Shown here in pieces: positions 26,481 to 35,391 of a stretch of DNA of 64,000 nt. Origin of the DNA: an uncultured Leifsonia sp. (GTDB taxonomy: Bacteria > Actinomycetota > Actinomycetes > Actinomycetales > Microbacteriaceae). How positions within the stretch are numbered: position 1 is the stretch's first letter; each line of letters starts with the position of its first letter. The notes under the pieces were generated by a model. The model made no database searches, had not been told where the DNA came from, and worked only from the letters and a program-made list of their open reading frames with translations. The position numbers and the translations under genes were made by a program. Location of the stretch: positions 1-64,000 of the forward strand of contig NZ_CAMFLC010000015.1 of assembly GCF_945957465.1 (NCBI RefSeq), in the 5' to 3' direction.

Positions 26481-27968
26481 ATGGCGCAGTCGTCACCGTC
26501 GGCGCGGGGCACCGCCCGCCGCGACCCGTCCGCCCGCCGCGAGGCGTGGTTCTTCGGGGCGGTGGTCACGGCGACGGATCTGCTGCCGCCGCGCATCCGC
26601 TACGGCTATGTGCACGCGCTCACGCGGCGACTCTTCCGGAGGCCCCTGGCGTCCGTCGAACCGCTGGGGCTTCCGGGCCCGACCGCGACCCCTGCACCGC
26701 ATGCGACCCCTGCACCGCATGCGACCCCTGCACCGCATGCGACCCCTGCACCGCACGCGACGACCGCCCTGCCCGCGACGCTGACTGTCGCCCTGGTCGG
26801 CGGTTCCATGGACGTAGGTGGGATCGGGGCCGTCGTCGAAGTCCTGGCGGCCGCACTTCCATCCGCCGGTGTCCGCCCGGTCGTGGTCTGCGGGCACGAC
26901 GGCGTCCGGGCCGCGCGACTCCGGGCCCGGGGGACGCCGGTCGTCGTCGCCGAGGACGAGGCACAGGCCGAGGGCGCTCTGCGCGCGCTCGCCCCCGACG
27001 TCATCGAGCTGCACGGGGCTCCGGTGCATCTGGAGGACGCCGCGCTCGCGACCGGGATCCCGTGCGTCCCCGTGCTCCACAACACAGAGATCCACTACAC
27101 GCGTGCGCGCTGGCACCGCTTCGCGCAGGTGCTGGAGTCGTCGCCGGCCGCCATCGCCGTGAGCGAGACGGTCCGCGAGTTCCACGCGAGGCGGGTTGCG
27201 GCCGAATCCGCGAGACGGATCCACGTCGTCTCCAACGCCTCCCCGTCGGCCGGTGCGCCGAGCGGCGAGGAGCGGCGCGCCGCGCGTGCCGCTGTCGGAC
27301 GCGCGATCGGGGTGCTCGGCGACGACGATGTCCTCATCGTCAGCCTCGCCCGCTACGACTCGCAGAAGAACGTGGCAGGACTCGTCGCGTCCTTCCTCGA
27401 CACGGTGACGGACGAGGGCGTCCGCCTGGTGATCGCGGGAGAGCCGTCGGACTGGGCGGAACTGCGCAGGGCCGACGCCCTCCGGCGTCGCTCCGACCGC
27501 GCGCACCGCGTCGCCCTGCTGGCCTCCTCGGACGCCCGGGTGCTGCTCGCGGCGGCGGACGGCTTCCTGCTCGACTCGTTCTTCGAGGGCTGGCCGGTGG
27601 CCGCGACCGAAGCCCAGTCAGCGGGCCTTGCTCTCGTGCTGGCCGACTTCGGCGGAGCGCGCGAACTCGTCGGGAGGGACCCCGAGGCGTCCGTCGTGAT
27701 CCCGAACGCCTCCGGCCCGGCCGGGAGCGTGTCCGACGCCGCCGTGGCCCGGGCGCGAAGGGAATGCGGGCACCAGCGGAACGCGGCCGCCCTGGGCGCG
27801 GCGGTCGACGCGCTCGCCGCCCGGGTGCGCGCGGGATCGCGCCCGCGGCCCGCGCCGTCGGAGCCTCTGCTCAGCGCGATGGCCGAAGGACACGCCGCCG
27901 TGCTGCGATCCGCAGCGCGCCGGACGGCCGCCGTGAGTGCCGGGCACGTCGAAGGAGGCAGCCGATGA
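26481..27968 (+). CDS. Glycosyltransferase with TPAPHA repeat linker
   Basis: A GT-B fold glycosyltransferase of 495 residues. An N-terminal region of about 65 residues (DLLPPRIRYGYVHALTRRL) precedes a linker of four ATPAPH-type repeats (about 70-94). The catalytic part then begins with VALVGGSMDVGGIGAVVEVLA. VLHNTEIHYT, VSETVREFHARR and LIVSLARYDSQKN follow. FFEGWPVAATEAQSAGLALVLADFGGARELV contains the conserved acidic residues of the GT4 donor site. ATG 26481 is chosen because GGAGG lies 7 nt upstream; the GTG at 26475 that overlaps the flippase stop is too close to it. Confidence 0.85.
   Translation: MAQSSPSARGTARRDPSARREAWFFGAVVTATDLLPPRIRYGYVHALTRRLFRRPLASVEPLGLPGPTATPAPHATPAPHATPAPHATPAPHATTALPATLTVALVGGSMDVGGIGAVVEVLAAALPSAGVRPVVVCGHDGVRAARLRARGTPVVVAEDEAQAEGALRALAPDVIELHGAPVHLEDAALATGIPCVPVLHNTEIHYTRARWHRFAQVLESSPAAIAVSETVREFHARRVAAESARRIHVVSNASPSAGAPSGEERRAARAAVGRAIGVLGDDDVLIVSLARYDSQKNVAGLVASFLDTVTDEGVRLVIAGEPSDWAELRRADALRRRSDRAHRVALLASSDARVLLAAADGFLLDSFFEGWPVAATEAQSAGLALVLADFGGARELVGRDPEASVVIPNASGPAGSVSDAAVARARRECGHQRNAAALGAAVDALAARVRAGSRPRPAPSEPLLSAMAEGHAAVLRSAARRTAAVSAGHVEGGSR
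26685..26756 (+). repeat. Four tandem 18-bp units encoding TPAPHA
   Basis: GCGACCCCTGCACCGCAT is repeated perfectly three times and once with a small change at its end. Each unit is in frame and encodes Ala-Thr-Pro-Ala-Pro-His, so copy-number change would alter only linker length. This makes it a likely variable-number site. Confidence 0.9.
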
Positions 27969-29227
27969 CCAGCTGGGACGGCATTCGTTCCACCGTCCGC
28001 CGCGCCCGCACCGTCGGCGCCCACGGGATCGCCCAGCGGCTCGCCCAGCGGGCCTACCTGCGCACCGGCGCGGCGGAGCTTTCGTTCAACCTCGCCTTCG
28101 ACGACATCCTCACCGACATCCCGCGCGAGCTGCCCGTGCCGGAGGTCCGTCCGGCCCACGGCACGCCGATCACCGTCGGCTGGGTCTCGACGCCGCCGGC
28201 ACCGGGTTCCGGAGGGCACACCACGCTGTTCCGCATGGTGGAGGCCCTCGAAGAGCGCGGGCACCGCTGCGTGCTGTACCTCTATGACAAGAACGGGGTG
28301 GACGTCGCGGCGGCCACCGCCGTTATCCGGGAGCACTGGCCGCGGATGCGGGCGACGGTGGCGGATGCCGCCGCGGGCATCGGCGCCATCGACGCCGTCG
28401 TGGCGTCGGGCTGGGAGTCCGCGCACGTGATCGTGCGGTACGGCCGCGCTCCGATGCGCCGGCTCTACTTCATCCAGGACTACGAGCCGTATTTCTACGG
28501 TCACGGTTCGCAGTACGAGCTGGCGGCGATGACGTACCGGCTGCCGTTCCGCCGCATCGCCCTCGGGGAGATGCTGGACGCGATGATCACGCGGGCGACC
28601 GGACTCGCGAACGACGTCGTGCCCTTCGGCTGCGACTCGCGGGTGTACCGGCTTCCCGAGGGCTCCCGGCCGCGGAGCGGGATCGTCTTCTACTGCCGGC
28701 CGGACTTCCCGCGCCGCGGGTACGAACTGGCGTGCGTGGCGCTGACGCTGTTCCATCGGATGCATCCGGAGCAGGAGATCCACGTCTACGGAGCACGGCC
28801 GCGCGGACTCGGCATCCCGGTCACCTTCCACGGCCGGCTCACGACCGCCGAGCTCAACGACCTCTACGGTCGCACGATCGCGGGCCTCGCGATGTCGTTC
28901 ACGAACATCACGCTCGTCGCCGAGGAGATGCTCGCCGCCGGGAACATCCCGGTCGTGAACGACCTGGAACTCGCGCACCTGGTGCTGCCGAACGAGCACG
29001 TGCGGTGGGCGCCGCCCACGGCGGCCGCGCTGGCCGGCGCGCTCGGCGCGGCCGTCAGCGCTCCGGATGTCGCTCAGCGGGCGGAGGCCGCTGCCGCGTC
29101 GGTCGTCGGCCGGTCGTGGGAGCCCACCTACCGCGCGGTGGCCGCGATCGTCGAGGACGAGGTCTACGGCGACCAGGCGTCGTCGGCCGCCGGCGCCCGA
29201 CTCACCGACCAGGGGGAGACAGCATGA
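27965..29227 (+). CDS. WsaF-like rhamnosyltransferase
   Basis: A 420-residue glycosyltransferase of the WsaF/rhamnan-synthesis type, likely adding rhamnose or a related deoxysugar to the repeat unit. The N-terminal third is helical. PITVGWVSTPPAPGSGGHTTLFRM and LYLYDKNGVD follow. The segment YFIQDYEPYFYGHGSQY is the strongest hallmark of the WsaF C-terminal family. Further on are VFYCRPDFPRRGYEL, VTFHGRLTTAELNDLY and GLAMSFTNITLVAEEMLAAGN. The start overlaps the preceding stop by four bases, as does its stop with the next start. Confidence 0.86.
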   Translation: MTSWDGIRSTVRRARTVGAHGIAQRLAQRAYLRTGAAELSFNLAFDDILTDIPRELPVPEVRPAHGTPITVGWVSTPPAPGSGGHTTLFRMVEALEERGHRCVLYLYDKNGVDVAAATAVIREHWPRMRATVADAAAGIGAIDAVVASGWESAHVIVRYGRAPMRRLYFIQDYEPYFYGHGSQYELAAMTYRLPFRRIALGEMLDAMITRATGLANDVVPFGCDSRVYRLPEGSRPRSGIVFYCRPDFPRRGYELACVALTLFHRMHPEQEIHVYGARPRGLGIPVTFHGRLTTAELNDLYGRTIAGLAMSFTNITLVAEEMLAAGNIPVVNDLELAHLVLPNEHVRWAPPTAAALAGALGAAVSAPDVAQRAEAAAASVVGRSWEPTYRAVAAIVEDEVYGDQASSAAGARLTDQGETA

Positions 29228-30567
29228 GGGAATCGAAGGCCGCGCGCGCACCGCACGTGCTCATCATCGTGGAGAACCTGCCCGTGCCGCTCGATCGCCG
29301 CGTCTGGCTGGAGTGCCAGGCGCTGGTCGCGCGCGGCTACCGGGTGAGCGTGATCTGCCCGAAGGGTCCGGGCGACCCGGCCCACCAGCACCTCGACGGC
29401 GTCGACATCCACAAATACGCTCCGCCGCGCGAGGCCGTCGGGCTCTTCGGGTTCGCGTGGGAGTTCCTCTACTGCTGGGTGCACACGGCGCGCCTGTCGC
29501 TGAAGGTCTGGCGACGGCGGCGCTTCGACATCATCCAGGCGTGCAACCCGCCGGACACGTACTGGCTGCTCGCCCTGCTCTGGCGGGTGCGGGGCGTCCA
29601 CTTCGTGTTCGACCACCACGACCTCAACCCCGAGCTCTTCGTCTCCCGCTTCGGGAGGCCGCGGAGCCTCCCCCAGAAGCTGGAGTTCCGCGGCCTGCTC
29701 TGGCTGGAGCGCAAGACGTTCCACACCGCAGAGCGCGTGATCTCGACCAACGAGTCGTACAAGGCCATCGCCGTCCGCCGCGGCGGCCGCCGCCCCGGCC
29801 ATGTCACGGTGGTGCGCAGCGGGCCGGACACGCGCCGGATGCGGCCGATCTACCCGCAGAGTCCGCGTCCTGCGGACGGGATCGTGCTTGCGTACCTGGG
29901 CATCATGGGGCCGCAGGACGGCGTCGACCAAGTGCTCCTCGTCATGGAGGAGCTGGTGCACAAGCGCGGCCGGTCGACCGTGACCGCGACGCTCCTGGGC
30001 TTCGGCGACTGCCTCGAGGAGCTGAAGGCGCAGTCGACGCGGCTCGGGCTCGACGAGCACGTGACGTTCACGGGCCGGGTCGACCGGGTGGCGATGGCCG
30101 AGTACCTGAGCCGCGCCGACATCGGGGTGTGTCCCGACCTGAAGACGCCGCTCAACGACCTCTCCACGATGAACAAGACGATGGAGTACATGGCGTACGC
30201 GCTGCCGTCCGTCTCGTTCGATCTGGCGGAGACCCGCGTCTCCGGCGGCGAGAGCCTGCTCTATGTGCCGTCCGGCGACATCGCGGCGTTCGCCGACGCG
30301 GTGGAGCGACTCATCGACGACCCGGCACTGCGCGTCGAACTGGGCCGGGCGGGCCGGGCGCGCGTCGCCTCCGAGCTCGACTGGCGGCCGCAGGCCGAGG
30401 CGTACGTGTCGGTCTTCGACGAGGTGTCCGGCTTCTCGCAGCCGGGACCGGCGGTGCCCGACGACGGCAGCGGTGTCGCGACCGCCGACCCGCAGGGACG
30501 GCGCTATGTTGATCTCGACGACAGCGCCGAGTTCGACCGCTATCTCCTGGAACGGAGGGCTCCGTGA
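29224..30567 (+). CDS. GT4 family glycosyltransferase
   Basis: A 447-residue GT-B glycosyltransferase. It begins HVLIIVENLPVPLDRRVWLE, a signature of one subgroup of EPS GT4 enzymes that also carry FDIIQACNPPDTYW and FDHHDLNPELF, all present here. The C-terminal domain has LAYLGIMGPQDGVDQVL, LLGFGDCLEEL, VTFTGRVDRVAMAEYLSRADIGV and NKTMEYMAYALPSVSFDLAE. The Glu of TMEYMA matches the donor-binding Glu position. It overlaps the WsaF-like gene upstream and the acyl ligase downstream, so it is co-translated with the ligase module. Confidence 0.92.
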   Translation: MRESKAARAPHVLIIVENLPVPLDRRVWLECQALVARGYRVSVICPKGPGDPAHQHLDGVDIHKYAPPREAVGLFGFAWEFLYCWVHTARLSLKVWRRRRFDIIQACNPPDTYWLLALLWRVRGVHFVFDHHDLNPELFVSRFGRPRSLPQKLEFRGLLWLERKTFHTAERVISTNESYKAIAVRRGGRRPGHVTVVRSGPDTRRMRPIYPQSPRPADGIVLAYLGIMGPQDGVDQVLLVMEELVHKRGRSTVTATLLGFGDCLEELKAQSTRLGLDEHVTFTGRVDRVAMAEYLSRADIGVCPDLKTPLNDLSTMNKTMEYMAYALPSVSFDLAETRVSGGESLLYVPSGDIAAFADAVERLIDDPALRVELGRAGRARVASELDWRPQAEAYVSVFDEVSGFSQPGPAVPDDGSGVATADPQGRRYVDLDDSAEFDRYLLERRAP

Positions 30568-32123
30568 TGAGGACGCGCGTCCACGACCTCCTCGCCCAGG
30601 CCGCCGCGACGGCCGCGGAGCGTCCCGCCCTGACGTACAAGACGTCGACGGTCGGCTACGGCGAGCTCTGGGGCCGCACGCTGAGCGTGGGCGCGCAGCT
30701 CGCGGAGCTGGGCGTCGAGCCGGGGGACCGGGTGGCGATCTACCTCGAGAAGCGCATCGAGACGGTGATCGCGCTGTTCGCCGCATCCGTCGCGGGCGGC
30801 GTCTTCGTGCCGGTCAACCACGTGCTCAAGCCCGCACAGGTCGGGCACATCCTGCGCGACAGCGGTGCGCGCATCCTGATCACCTCCGCGGACCGGCTGG
30901 GCCAGCTCACGGGCGAGCTCGCCGGCACCGCTGTCGCCGGGGTGATCCTGGTCGGCGAGCCGGCGGACGTCTCGCTCGGCGGCCCGGCGGTGCACCGGTG
31001 GTCCGGCGATCAGCCGTCGACGGAGGTCCCACCGGTCCGCGCGATCGACGTGGACCCCGCCGCCATCCTCTACACCTCCGGGAGCAGCGGCAAGCCGAAG
31101 GGGGTGGTGCTGAGCCACCGGAACCTCATCGTGGGAGCCGAGAGCGTCAGCAGCTACCTGAAGAACACCGCCGACGATGTCATCCTGAGCGTCCTCCCGC
31201 TGAGCTTCGACGCGGGCCTCAGCCAGGTGACCACGGCGTTCTCGGTCGGCGCCCACTGCGTGCTGATGAACTACCTGCTGCCGCGCGACGTCCCCCGGCT
31301 CTGCGAGCAGCACGGTGTCACCGGGATCACCGGCGTGCCGCCGCTCTGGCTCCAGCTCGCCGAGGTGCCCTGGCCGGAGGAGACGGCCGGGCGCATCCGC
31401 TACTGGGCGAACACCGGAGGCCGGATGCCGCGCACCGTCCTCGACCGGTTGCGTTCGATCTTCACCTCGGCCGACCCCTACCTCATGTACGGGCTCACCG
31501 AGGCGTTCCGCTCCACCTACCTCGACCCGGCCGAGGTGGACCGGCGCCCCGACTCCATCGGCAAGGCCATCCCGAACGCGGAAGTGCTCGTGCTGCGGCC
31601 GGACGGCACCCGCTGCGCGCCGGGGGAGGAGGGCGAACTCGTCCATCGGGGCGCCCTCGTCGCCCTCGGGTACTGGAACGACCCCGAGCGGACGCGCGAG
31701 CGCTACCGTCCGGTGCCGCACCCCGGCCAGGAGTGGCGGGCGCCGGAGCTCGCGGTCTGGTCCGGCGACACCGTGGTCGCCGACGAGGAGGGCTTCCTCT
31801 ACTTCGTCGGACGCACCGACGAGATGATCAAGACCTCCGGCTACCGGGTGAGTCCGTCGGAGATCGAGGAGGCGGCGTACGGCACCGGCCTGGTGCGCGA
31901 CGCGGTCGCGCTCGGCGTCGAAGAGCCCGGGCTGGGGCATCGCGTCGTCCTCGTGGCCACGGCGGCAGGCGACGGGCTGGAGTCGACCGTTCTGCTGGGC
32001 GCCCTGCGTCAGGTGCTCCCGCTGTACATGGTCCCCTCGACCATCGAGCTGCGCGGCGAGCTGCCGCGCTCGCCCAACGGCAAGTTCGATCGCGTTCTCC
32101 TGAAAGCGCAGGTGTCGGCATGA
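30564..32123 (+). CDS. AMP-forming acyl ligase, EPS-associated
   Basis: An adenylate-forming enzyme (519 or 520 residues) that activates a carboxylic acid as an acyl-AMP, then transfers it to CoA or the ACP encoded downstream. The P-loop motif YTSGSSGKPKG is at about 170-180. YGLTEAFRSTYLD, GELVHRG, then WSGDTV, GRTDEMIKTSGYRVSP and the C-terminal catalytic Lys in PRSPNGKFDR are all present, so the enzyme appears active. By family knowledge it is closest to ligases described as exosortase A system-associated, but no exosortase is visible here. GTG 30564 overlaps the upstream stop; ATG 30567 is equally placed behind GGAGG. Confidence 0.85.
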   Translation: MMRTRVHDLLAQAAATAAERPALTYKTSTVGYGELWGRTLSVGAQLAELGVEPGDRVAIYLEKRIETVIALFAASVAGGVFVPVNHVLKPAQVGHILRDSGARILITSADRLGQLTGELAGTAVAGVILVGEPADVSLGGPAVHRWSGDQPSTEVPPVRAIDVDPAAILYTSGSSGKPKGVVLSHRNLIVGAESVSSYLKNTADDVILSVLPLSFDAGLSQVTTAFSVGAHCVLMNYLLPRDVPRLCEQHGVTGITGVPPLWLQLAEVPWPEETAGRIRYWANTGGRMPRTVLDRLRSIFTSADPYLMYGLTEAFRSTYLDPAEVDRRPDSIGKAIPNAEVLVLRPDGTRCAPGEEGELVHRGALVALGYWNDPERTRERYRPVPHPGQEWRAPELAVWSGDTVVADEEGFLYFVGRTDEMIKTSGYRVSPSEIEEAAYGTGLVRDAVALGVEEPGLGHRVVLVATAAGDGLESTVLLGALRQVLPLYMVPSTIELRGELPRSPNGKFDRVLLKAQVSA

Positions 32124-33346
32124 AACCGCAGGAGCATGTCGCCGCCTTCGGCACGATCGGCGGCGAGCTGCGCGTCGGAGGCATGCCGCTCTCGCGGCTG
32201 GCCGCGCGCGTCGGCTCCACCCCGTTCTTCGCCTACGACCGCGGCCTGCTCGACCGGAGGGTCGCGGAGTTGCGCGCCCTCCTGCCCGACCGCGTCGAGC
32301 TGAGCTACGCCATGAAGGCGAATCCGATGCCGGCCGTCGTGCACCACCTCTCGTCGCGGGTCGACCGGATCGACGTGGCGTCCGGGCTCGAGCTGCGCAC
32401 GGCCTTGGACACGGGGATCCGCCCCGAGGCCGTCAGCTTCGCCGGGCCCGGCAAGTCCCCCGCCGAACTGCGTCAGGCGGTCGCCGCGGGGATCGTCGTC
32501 GAGATCGAGTCGCGCACCGAGATCGAGCGCGTGATCGCCGCCGGCGACGAGCTGGGCGTGACGCCGGTCGTCGCGATCCGGGTCAACCCCGACTTCGCGG
32601 TCAAGGGCTCGGGGATGCGGATGGGCGGCGGCCCGCAGCAGTTCGGCGTCGACGCCGAGCTCGTCCCCGAGCTGCTGCGGGAGTTCGGCGCCGCCGGGCT
32701 CGACATCCGCGGGTTCCACGTGTTCGCCGGCTCGCAGAACCTCGTCGCCTCGATCATCGCCGAAGCGCAACGGCGCACCGTCGACCTGGTGAGCGGGCTG
32801 GCCGAGCACCTCCCCTCGCCGGTCCGCTACCTCAACCTCGGCGGCGGCTTCGGCATCCCGTACACCGAGCGCGATCGCCCGCTCGAACTGGAGGCCGTGA
32901 GCTCGGCGCTCCACGAGCTGGTCGACGGTGCGCTGTCCGAACGGCTCCCGGAGGCCGTTCCCGTGATCGAGCTCGGCCGTTACCTCGTCGGTGAGTGCGG
33001 GGTCTACGTCACCCGTGTCCTCGACCGGAAGGTGTCGCGCGGCAAGACCTATCTGGTGGTCGACGGCGGCATGCACCACCAGCTCGCGGCCTCCGGAAAC
33101 TTCGGGCAGGCGATCCGCCGCAACTACCCGCTGGTGGTCGGCAACCGCGTCGACGCGGCCGAGGACGACGGCGTGACGGTCGTGGGCTGCCTGTGCACGC
33201 CGCTCGACCTCCTGGGCGACGACGTCGTCCTCCCGGACGCCGGCATCGACGACCTGATCGTCATCTTCCAGCAGGGCGCGTACGGCCTGACCGCGAGCCC
33301 GACCGCCTTCCTCGGCCACCCCGCACCGGCCGAGGTCCTCGTCTGA
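32120..33346 (+). CDS. PLP-dependent decarboxylase, fold III (LysA-like)
   Basis: A 408-residue fold-III PLP enzyme related to diaminopimelate decarboxylase. FFAYDRGLLDRRVAEL and LSYAMKANPM (Schiff-base Lys66) start the barrel. GFHVFAGSQN, LNLGGGFGIPY and the beta-sandwich GRYLVGECGVYVTRVLDRK follow. GCLCTPLDLLGDDVVLP carries the active-site Cys and Asp found in family members, and QQGAYGLTASPTAF matches the final substrate-binding strand. A role in lysine synthesis is unlikely given the coupling to an acyl ligase and ACP. It more likely decarboxylates an amino-acid-derived substrate for the EPS module. Overlapping stop/start codons link it to the ligase. Confidence 0.85.
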   Translation: MKPQEHVAAFGTIGGELRVGGMPLSRLAARVGSTPFFAYDRGLLDRRVAELRALLPDRVELSYAMKANPMPAVVHHLSSRVDRIDVASGLELRTALDTGIRPEAVSFAGPGKSPAELRQAVAAGIVVEIESRTEIERVIAAGDELGVTPVVAIRVNPDFAVKGSGMRMGGGPQQFGVDAELVPELLREFGAAGLDIRGFHVFAGSQNLVASIIAEAQRRTVDLVSGLAEHLPSPVRYLNLGGGFGIPYTERDRPLELEAVSSALHELVDGALSERLPEAVPVIELGRYLVGECGVYVTRVLDRKVSRGKTYLVVDGGMHHQLAASGNFGQAIRRNYPLVVGNRVDAAEDDGVTVVGCLCTPLDLLGDDVVLPDAGIDDLIVIFQQGAYGLTASPTAFLGHPAPAEVLV

Positions 33347-33374
33347 GCACCACCCGACACAAGGAGAACCGCGA

Positions 33375-33629
33375 ATGACCGACACCGTCGATGCCGTGAA
33401 AGACGTCCTGATCGAGACTCTCGAACTCCGTCAGACACCCGCAGAGCTCACGCGCGACACGCCCCTGTTCGGGGCGCTGCCCGAGCTCGACTCCTTCGGC
33501 GTCGTGCAGCTCGTCGTCGCGCTGGAGGGGCGCTTCGACATCGTCATCGACGATGAGGAGTTCGGCGCCGACCTCTTCGAGACGGTCGGTTCGCTGACCG
33601 ACTTCGTCGACGCCAAGCTCGCCGCCTGA
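33375..33629 (+). CDS. Acyl carrier protein
   Basis: An 84-residue acidic four-helix carrier protein. The phosphopantetheine attachment motif is LDSFGVVQL with Ser40. Length and acidity are typical of ACPs and discrete carrier domains. A good ribosome-binding site (AAGGAG) is 7 nt upstream. It lies 28 nt after the decarboxylase and 4 nt before the asparagine-synthetase-like gene. It probably holds the acyl or aminoacyl group activated by the ligase as a thioester. Confidence 0.93.
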   Translation: MTDTVDAVKDVLIETLELRQTPAELTRDTPLFGALPELDSFGVVQLVVALEGRFDIVIDDEEFGADLFETVGSLTDFVDAKLAA

Positions 33630-33633
33630 CGCC

Positions 33634-35391
33634 ATGTCGAGCGCAGGCGTGCTCCCCGGAGTGCTCGCGACCCAGGGCGAGGCGCCCGCCGGCGTCCTCG
33701 GCCGGGTCGGGGACGCCGTCGAGGTGACCGAGCTCGGCGCGGGCGCGGTCCGGCTGGCCCACTGGGGCCTCGGGCCGCTCGAAGCCGGCTCCACGCTGCT
33801 GCTCTCGCGGGTGGTGCGCCGGTCTGACGGCGCCGTCGGTCCGGCCGAGGTCGCGGAGCTGATGGCGCGCGATCCCGCCGCACTGACCCGGCTGCTGCCG
33901 CCGTTCGCCGCGGCGGGGGCACGTCGGGACGGGGTGACCCTCGTCGCGGACTCGATGGGCTTCCGCCAGCTCTTCCACAGCGAACCGGGCGCGCAGGGGC
34001 CCGGGGTGCTGTCCACCTCGGCCCTGCTCGCCGGGTGGACCAGGGGAGCGGCGCTGGACCGCGTCGCCGTCGCTGTGCAGTCCCTGCTCGGCTGGCAGCT
34101 CGGCCAGCGCACCCTGCACGAGGGCGTCACCAAGCTCGAACCGGCGGCGAGCGTGCACCTGGGTGCCGGAGGGGTGAGCGTCGTGGCGGGTGAACCGGAC
34201 GCCGGGCCTCCGCTCCCGCTCGAGGACGCGGTCGTGCAGGCGGCGGCCCTGCTCCGGGAGTCGCTCGCGGCTCTGCTCGACGACGAGCCGGACGCCGTGC
34301 TCCAGCTCACGGGCGGCCTCGACTCCCGGTTGCTGCTGAGCGCGATCCCCGCCGCGCGCCGCCACGGCCTGCGCGCGATGACCCTGAGCGTGCCCGGGAG
34401 CGGTGACGTCGCGATCGCCCGCGAGATCACCGCGGCGAACGGGATGGCGCATGAAGTGCACGGGCTGGCCGACCTCGGCGGCATCGAGCCGGCCGAAGCC
34501 TGGAGGCTGTGCACGGACGCGGCGCTCCGGCTCGACGGGATGTCCGATCCCGTCGCCCTCGCCGCGCTCGGGGTGGCCGAGCGCGGCTTCTCGCAGGGCG
34601 TGCGCATCTCAGGTCTCGGCGGGGAGGTCGCGCGCGGTTTCTACTATGTGGGCCGCGTGCGCGACCGCCCCTACACGCGGGCGGATGCGGAGCAGCTCGC
34701 CGCGTGGCGCATGTTCGTCAACGAGGCGGTCGAGCCGGGCGTCCTCGCCGCCGAGTTCGCCACGTGGGCTCGGGAGGCGGCGAACGGCGAAGTCTATGCC
34801 GCGCTGCGTCGCGGGGGCGACGAGTGGTACCGCGCCACAGACACGCTCTATCTGCGCGATCGCATGCAGCGCTGGGCGGGCGCGACCGACACGGCCGTCG
34901 GCTACCAGCGGGTCGTGGTCAACCCCATGCTCGACCACGGCTTCCTCGACATCTGCTCGCGGCTGACCCCGCAGGACAAGGCGCACTCCCGGTTCCTCGC
35001 CGCGCTGCAGATGGAGCTCGACCCGGAGCTCGGGCGGCGCCCGCTCGAGGGCAGGCCGAGCCCCGCCGCCTACGCCCGCCCGTCCCTGCTGCACCCGGTC
35101 GCGCAGACCGTGCGGACCGGCACGAGGCTCGCCCGCAAGGCGGCCCAGCGCGTGCGCCGGGGCAATCGGCCGCCCGCCGGTGGAGAGATCCTCGCCGGCC
35201 TGGTCGTGCAGCACTGGCGTCAGGACGACCGGGTCCGTTCCGCGCTGGGCGCCACCGGGCTGGTCGACGAGCGCTGGCTCGACGTGATGATGGCAGGCGA
35301 GCTGGAACCGCGTCCGAGCACCGTCGGGTTCCTGACGAACCTGATCGTGGCGTCCGGTGGTCTCCCGTCGAGCGCACCTCAGGCCGGCTGA
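33634..35391 (+). CDS. Asparagine-synthetase-like amide ligase lacking Cys2
   Basis: A 585-residue protein with an N-terminal Ntn-like region (about 1-195) and a PP-loop ATPase domain. Its ATP-binding motif is LTGGLDS (225-231), followed by LSVPGSGD and SGLGGEVARGF, as in the AsnB family. Residue 2 is Ser, not the Cys that asparagine synthetases need to hydrolyse glutamine, so it should use free amine or ammonia as nucleophile. Such enzymes form amides or lactams in secondary metabolism, and similar genes accompany EPS loci. It may join the carrier-bound group to an amine. The 3' end overlaps the convergent glycosyltransferase by 13 bp. Confidence 0.82.
   Translation: MSSAGVLPGVLATQGEAPAGVLGRVGDAVEVTELGAGAVRLAHWGLGPLEAGSTLLLSRVVRRSDGAVGPAEVAELMARDPAALTRLLPPFAAAGARRDGVTLVADSMGFRQLFHSEPGAQGPGVLSTSALLAGWTRGAALDRVAVAVQSLLGWQLGQRTLHEGVTKLEPAASVHLGAGGVSVVAGEPDAGPPLPLEDAVVQAAALLRESLAALLDDEPDAVLQLTGGLDSRLLLSAIPAARRHGLRAMTLSVPGSGDVAIAREITAANGMAHEVHGLADLGGIEPAEAWRLCTDAALRLDGMSDPVALAALGVAERGFSQGVRISGLGGEVARGFYYVGRVRDRPYTRADAEQLAAWRMFVNEAVEPGVLAAEFATWAREAANGEVYAALRRGGDEWYRATDTLYLRDRMQRWAGATDTAVGYQRVVVNPMLDHGFLDICSRLTPQDKAHSRFLAALQMELDPELGRRPLEGRPSPAAYARPSLLHPVAQTVRTGTRLARKAAQRVRRGNRPPAGGEILAGLVVQHWRQDDRVRSALGATGLVDERWLDVMMAGELEPRPSTVGFLTNLIVASGGLPSSAPQAG

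Noticed and set aside
26685-26756. CRISPR-like repeats
   Set aside because: The units are 18 bp with no spacers and are in frame inside a glycosyltransferase gene. There are no cas genes nearby.
30564-35391. Exosortase/PEP-CTERM sorting system
   Set aside because: The ligase and decarboxylase resemble exosortase-associated genes, but no exosortase-like membrane protein and no PEP-CTERM C-terminus were found in the window.
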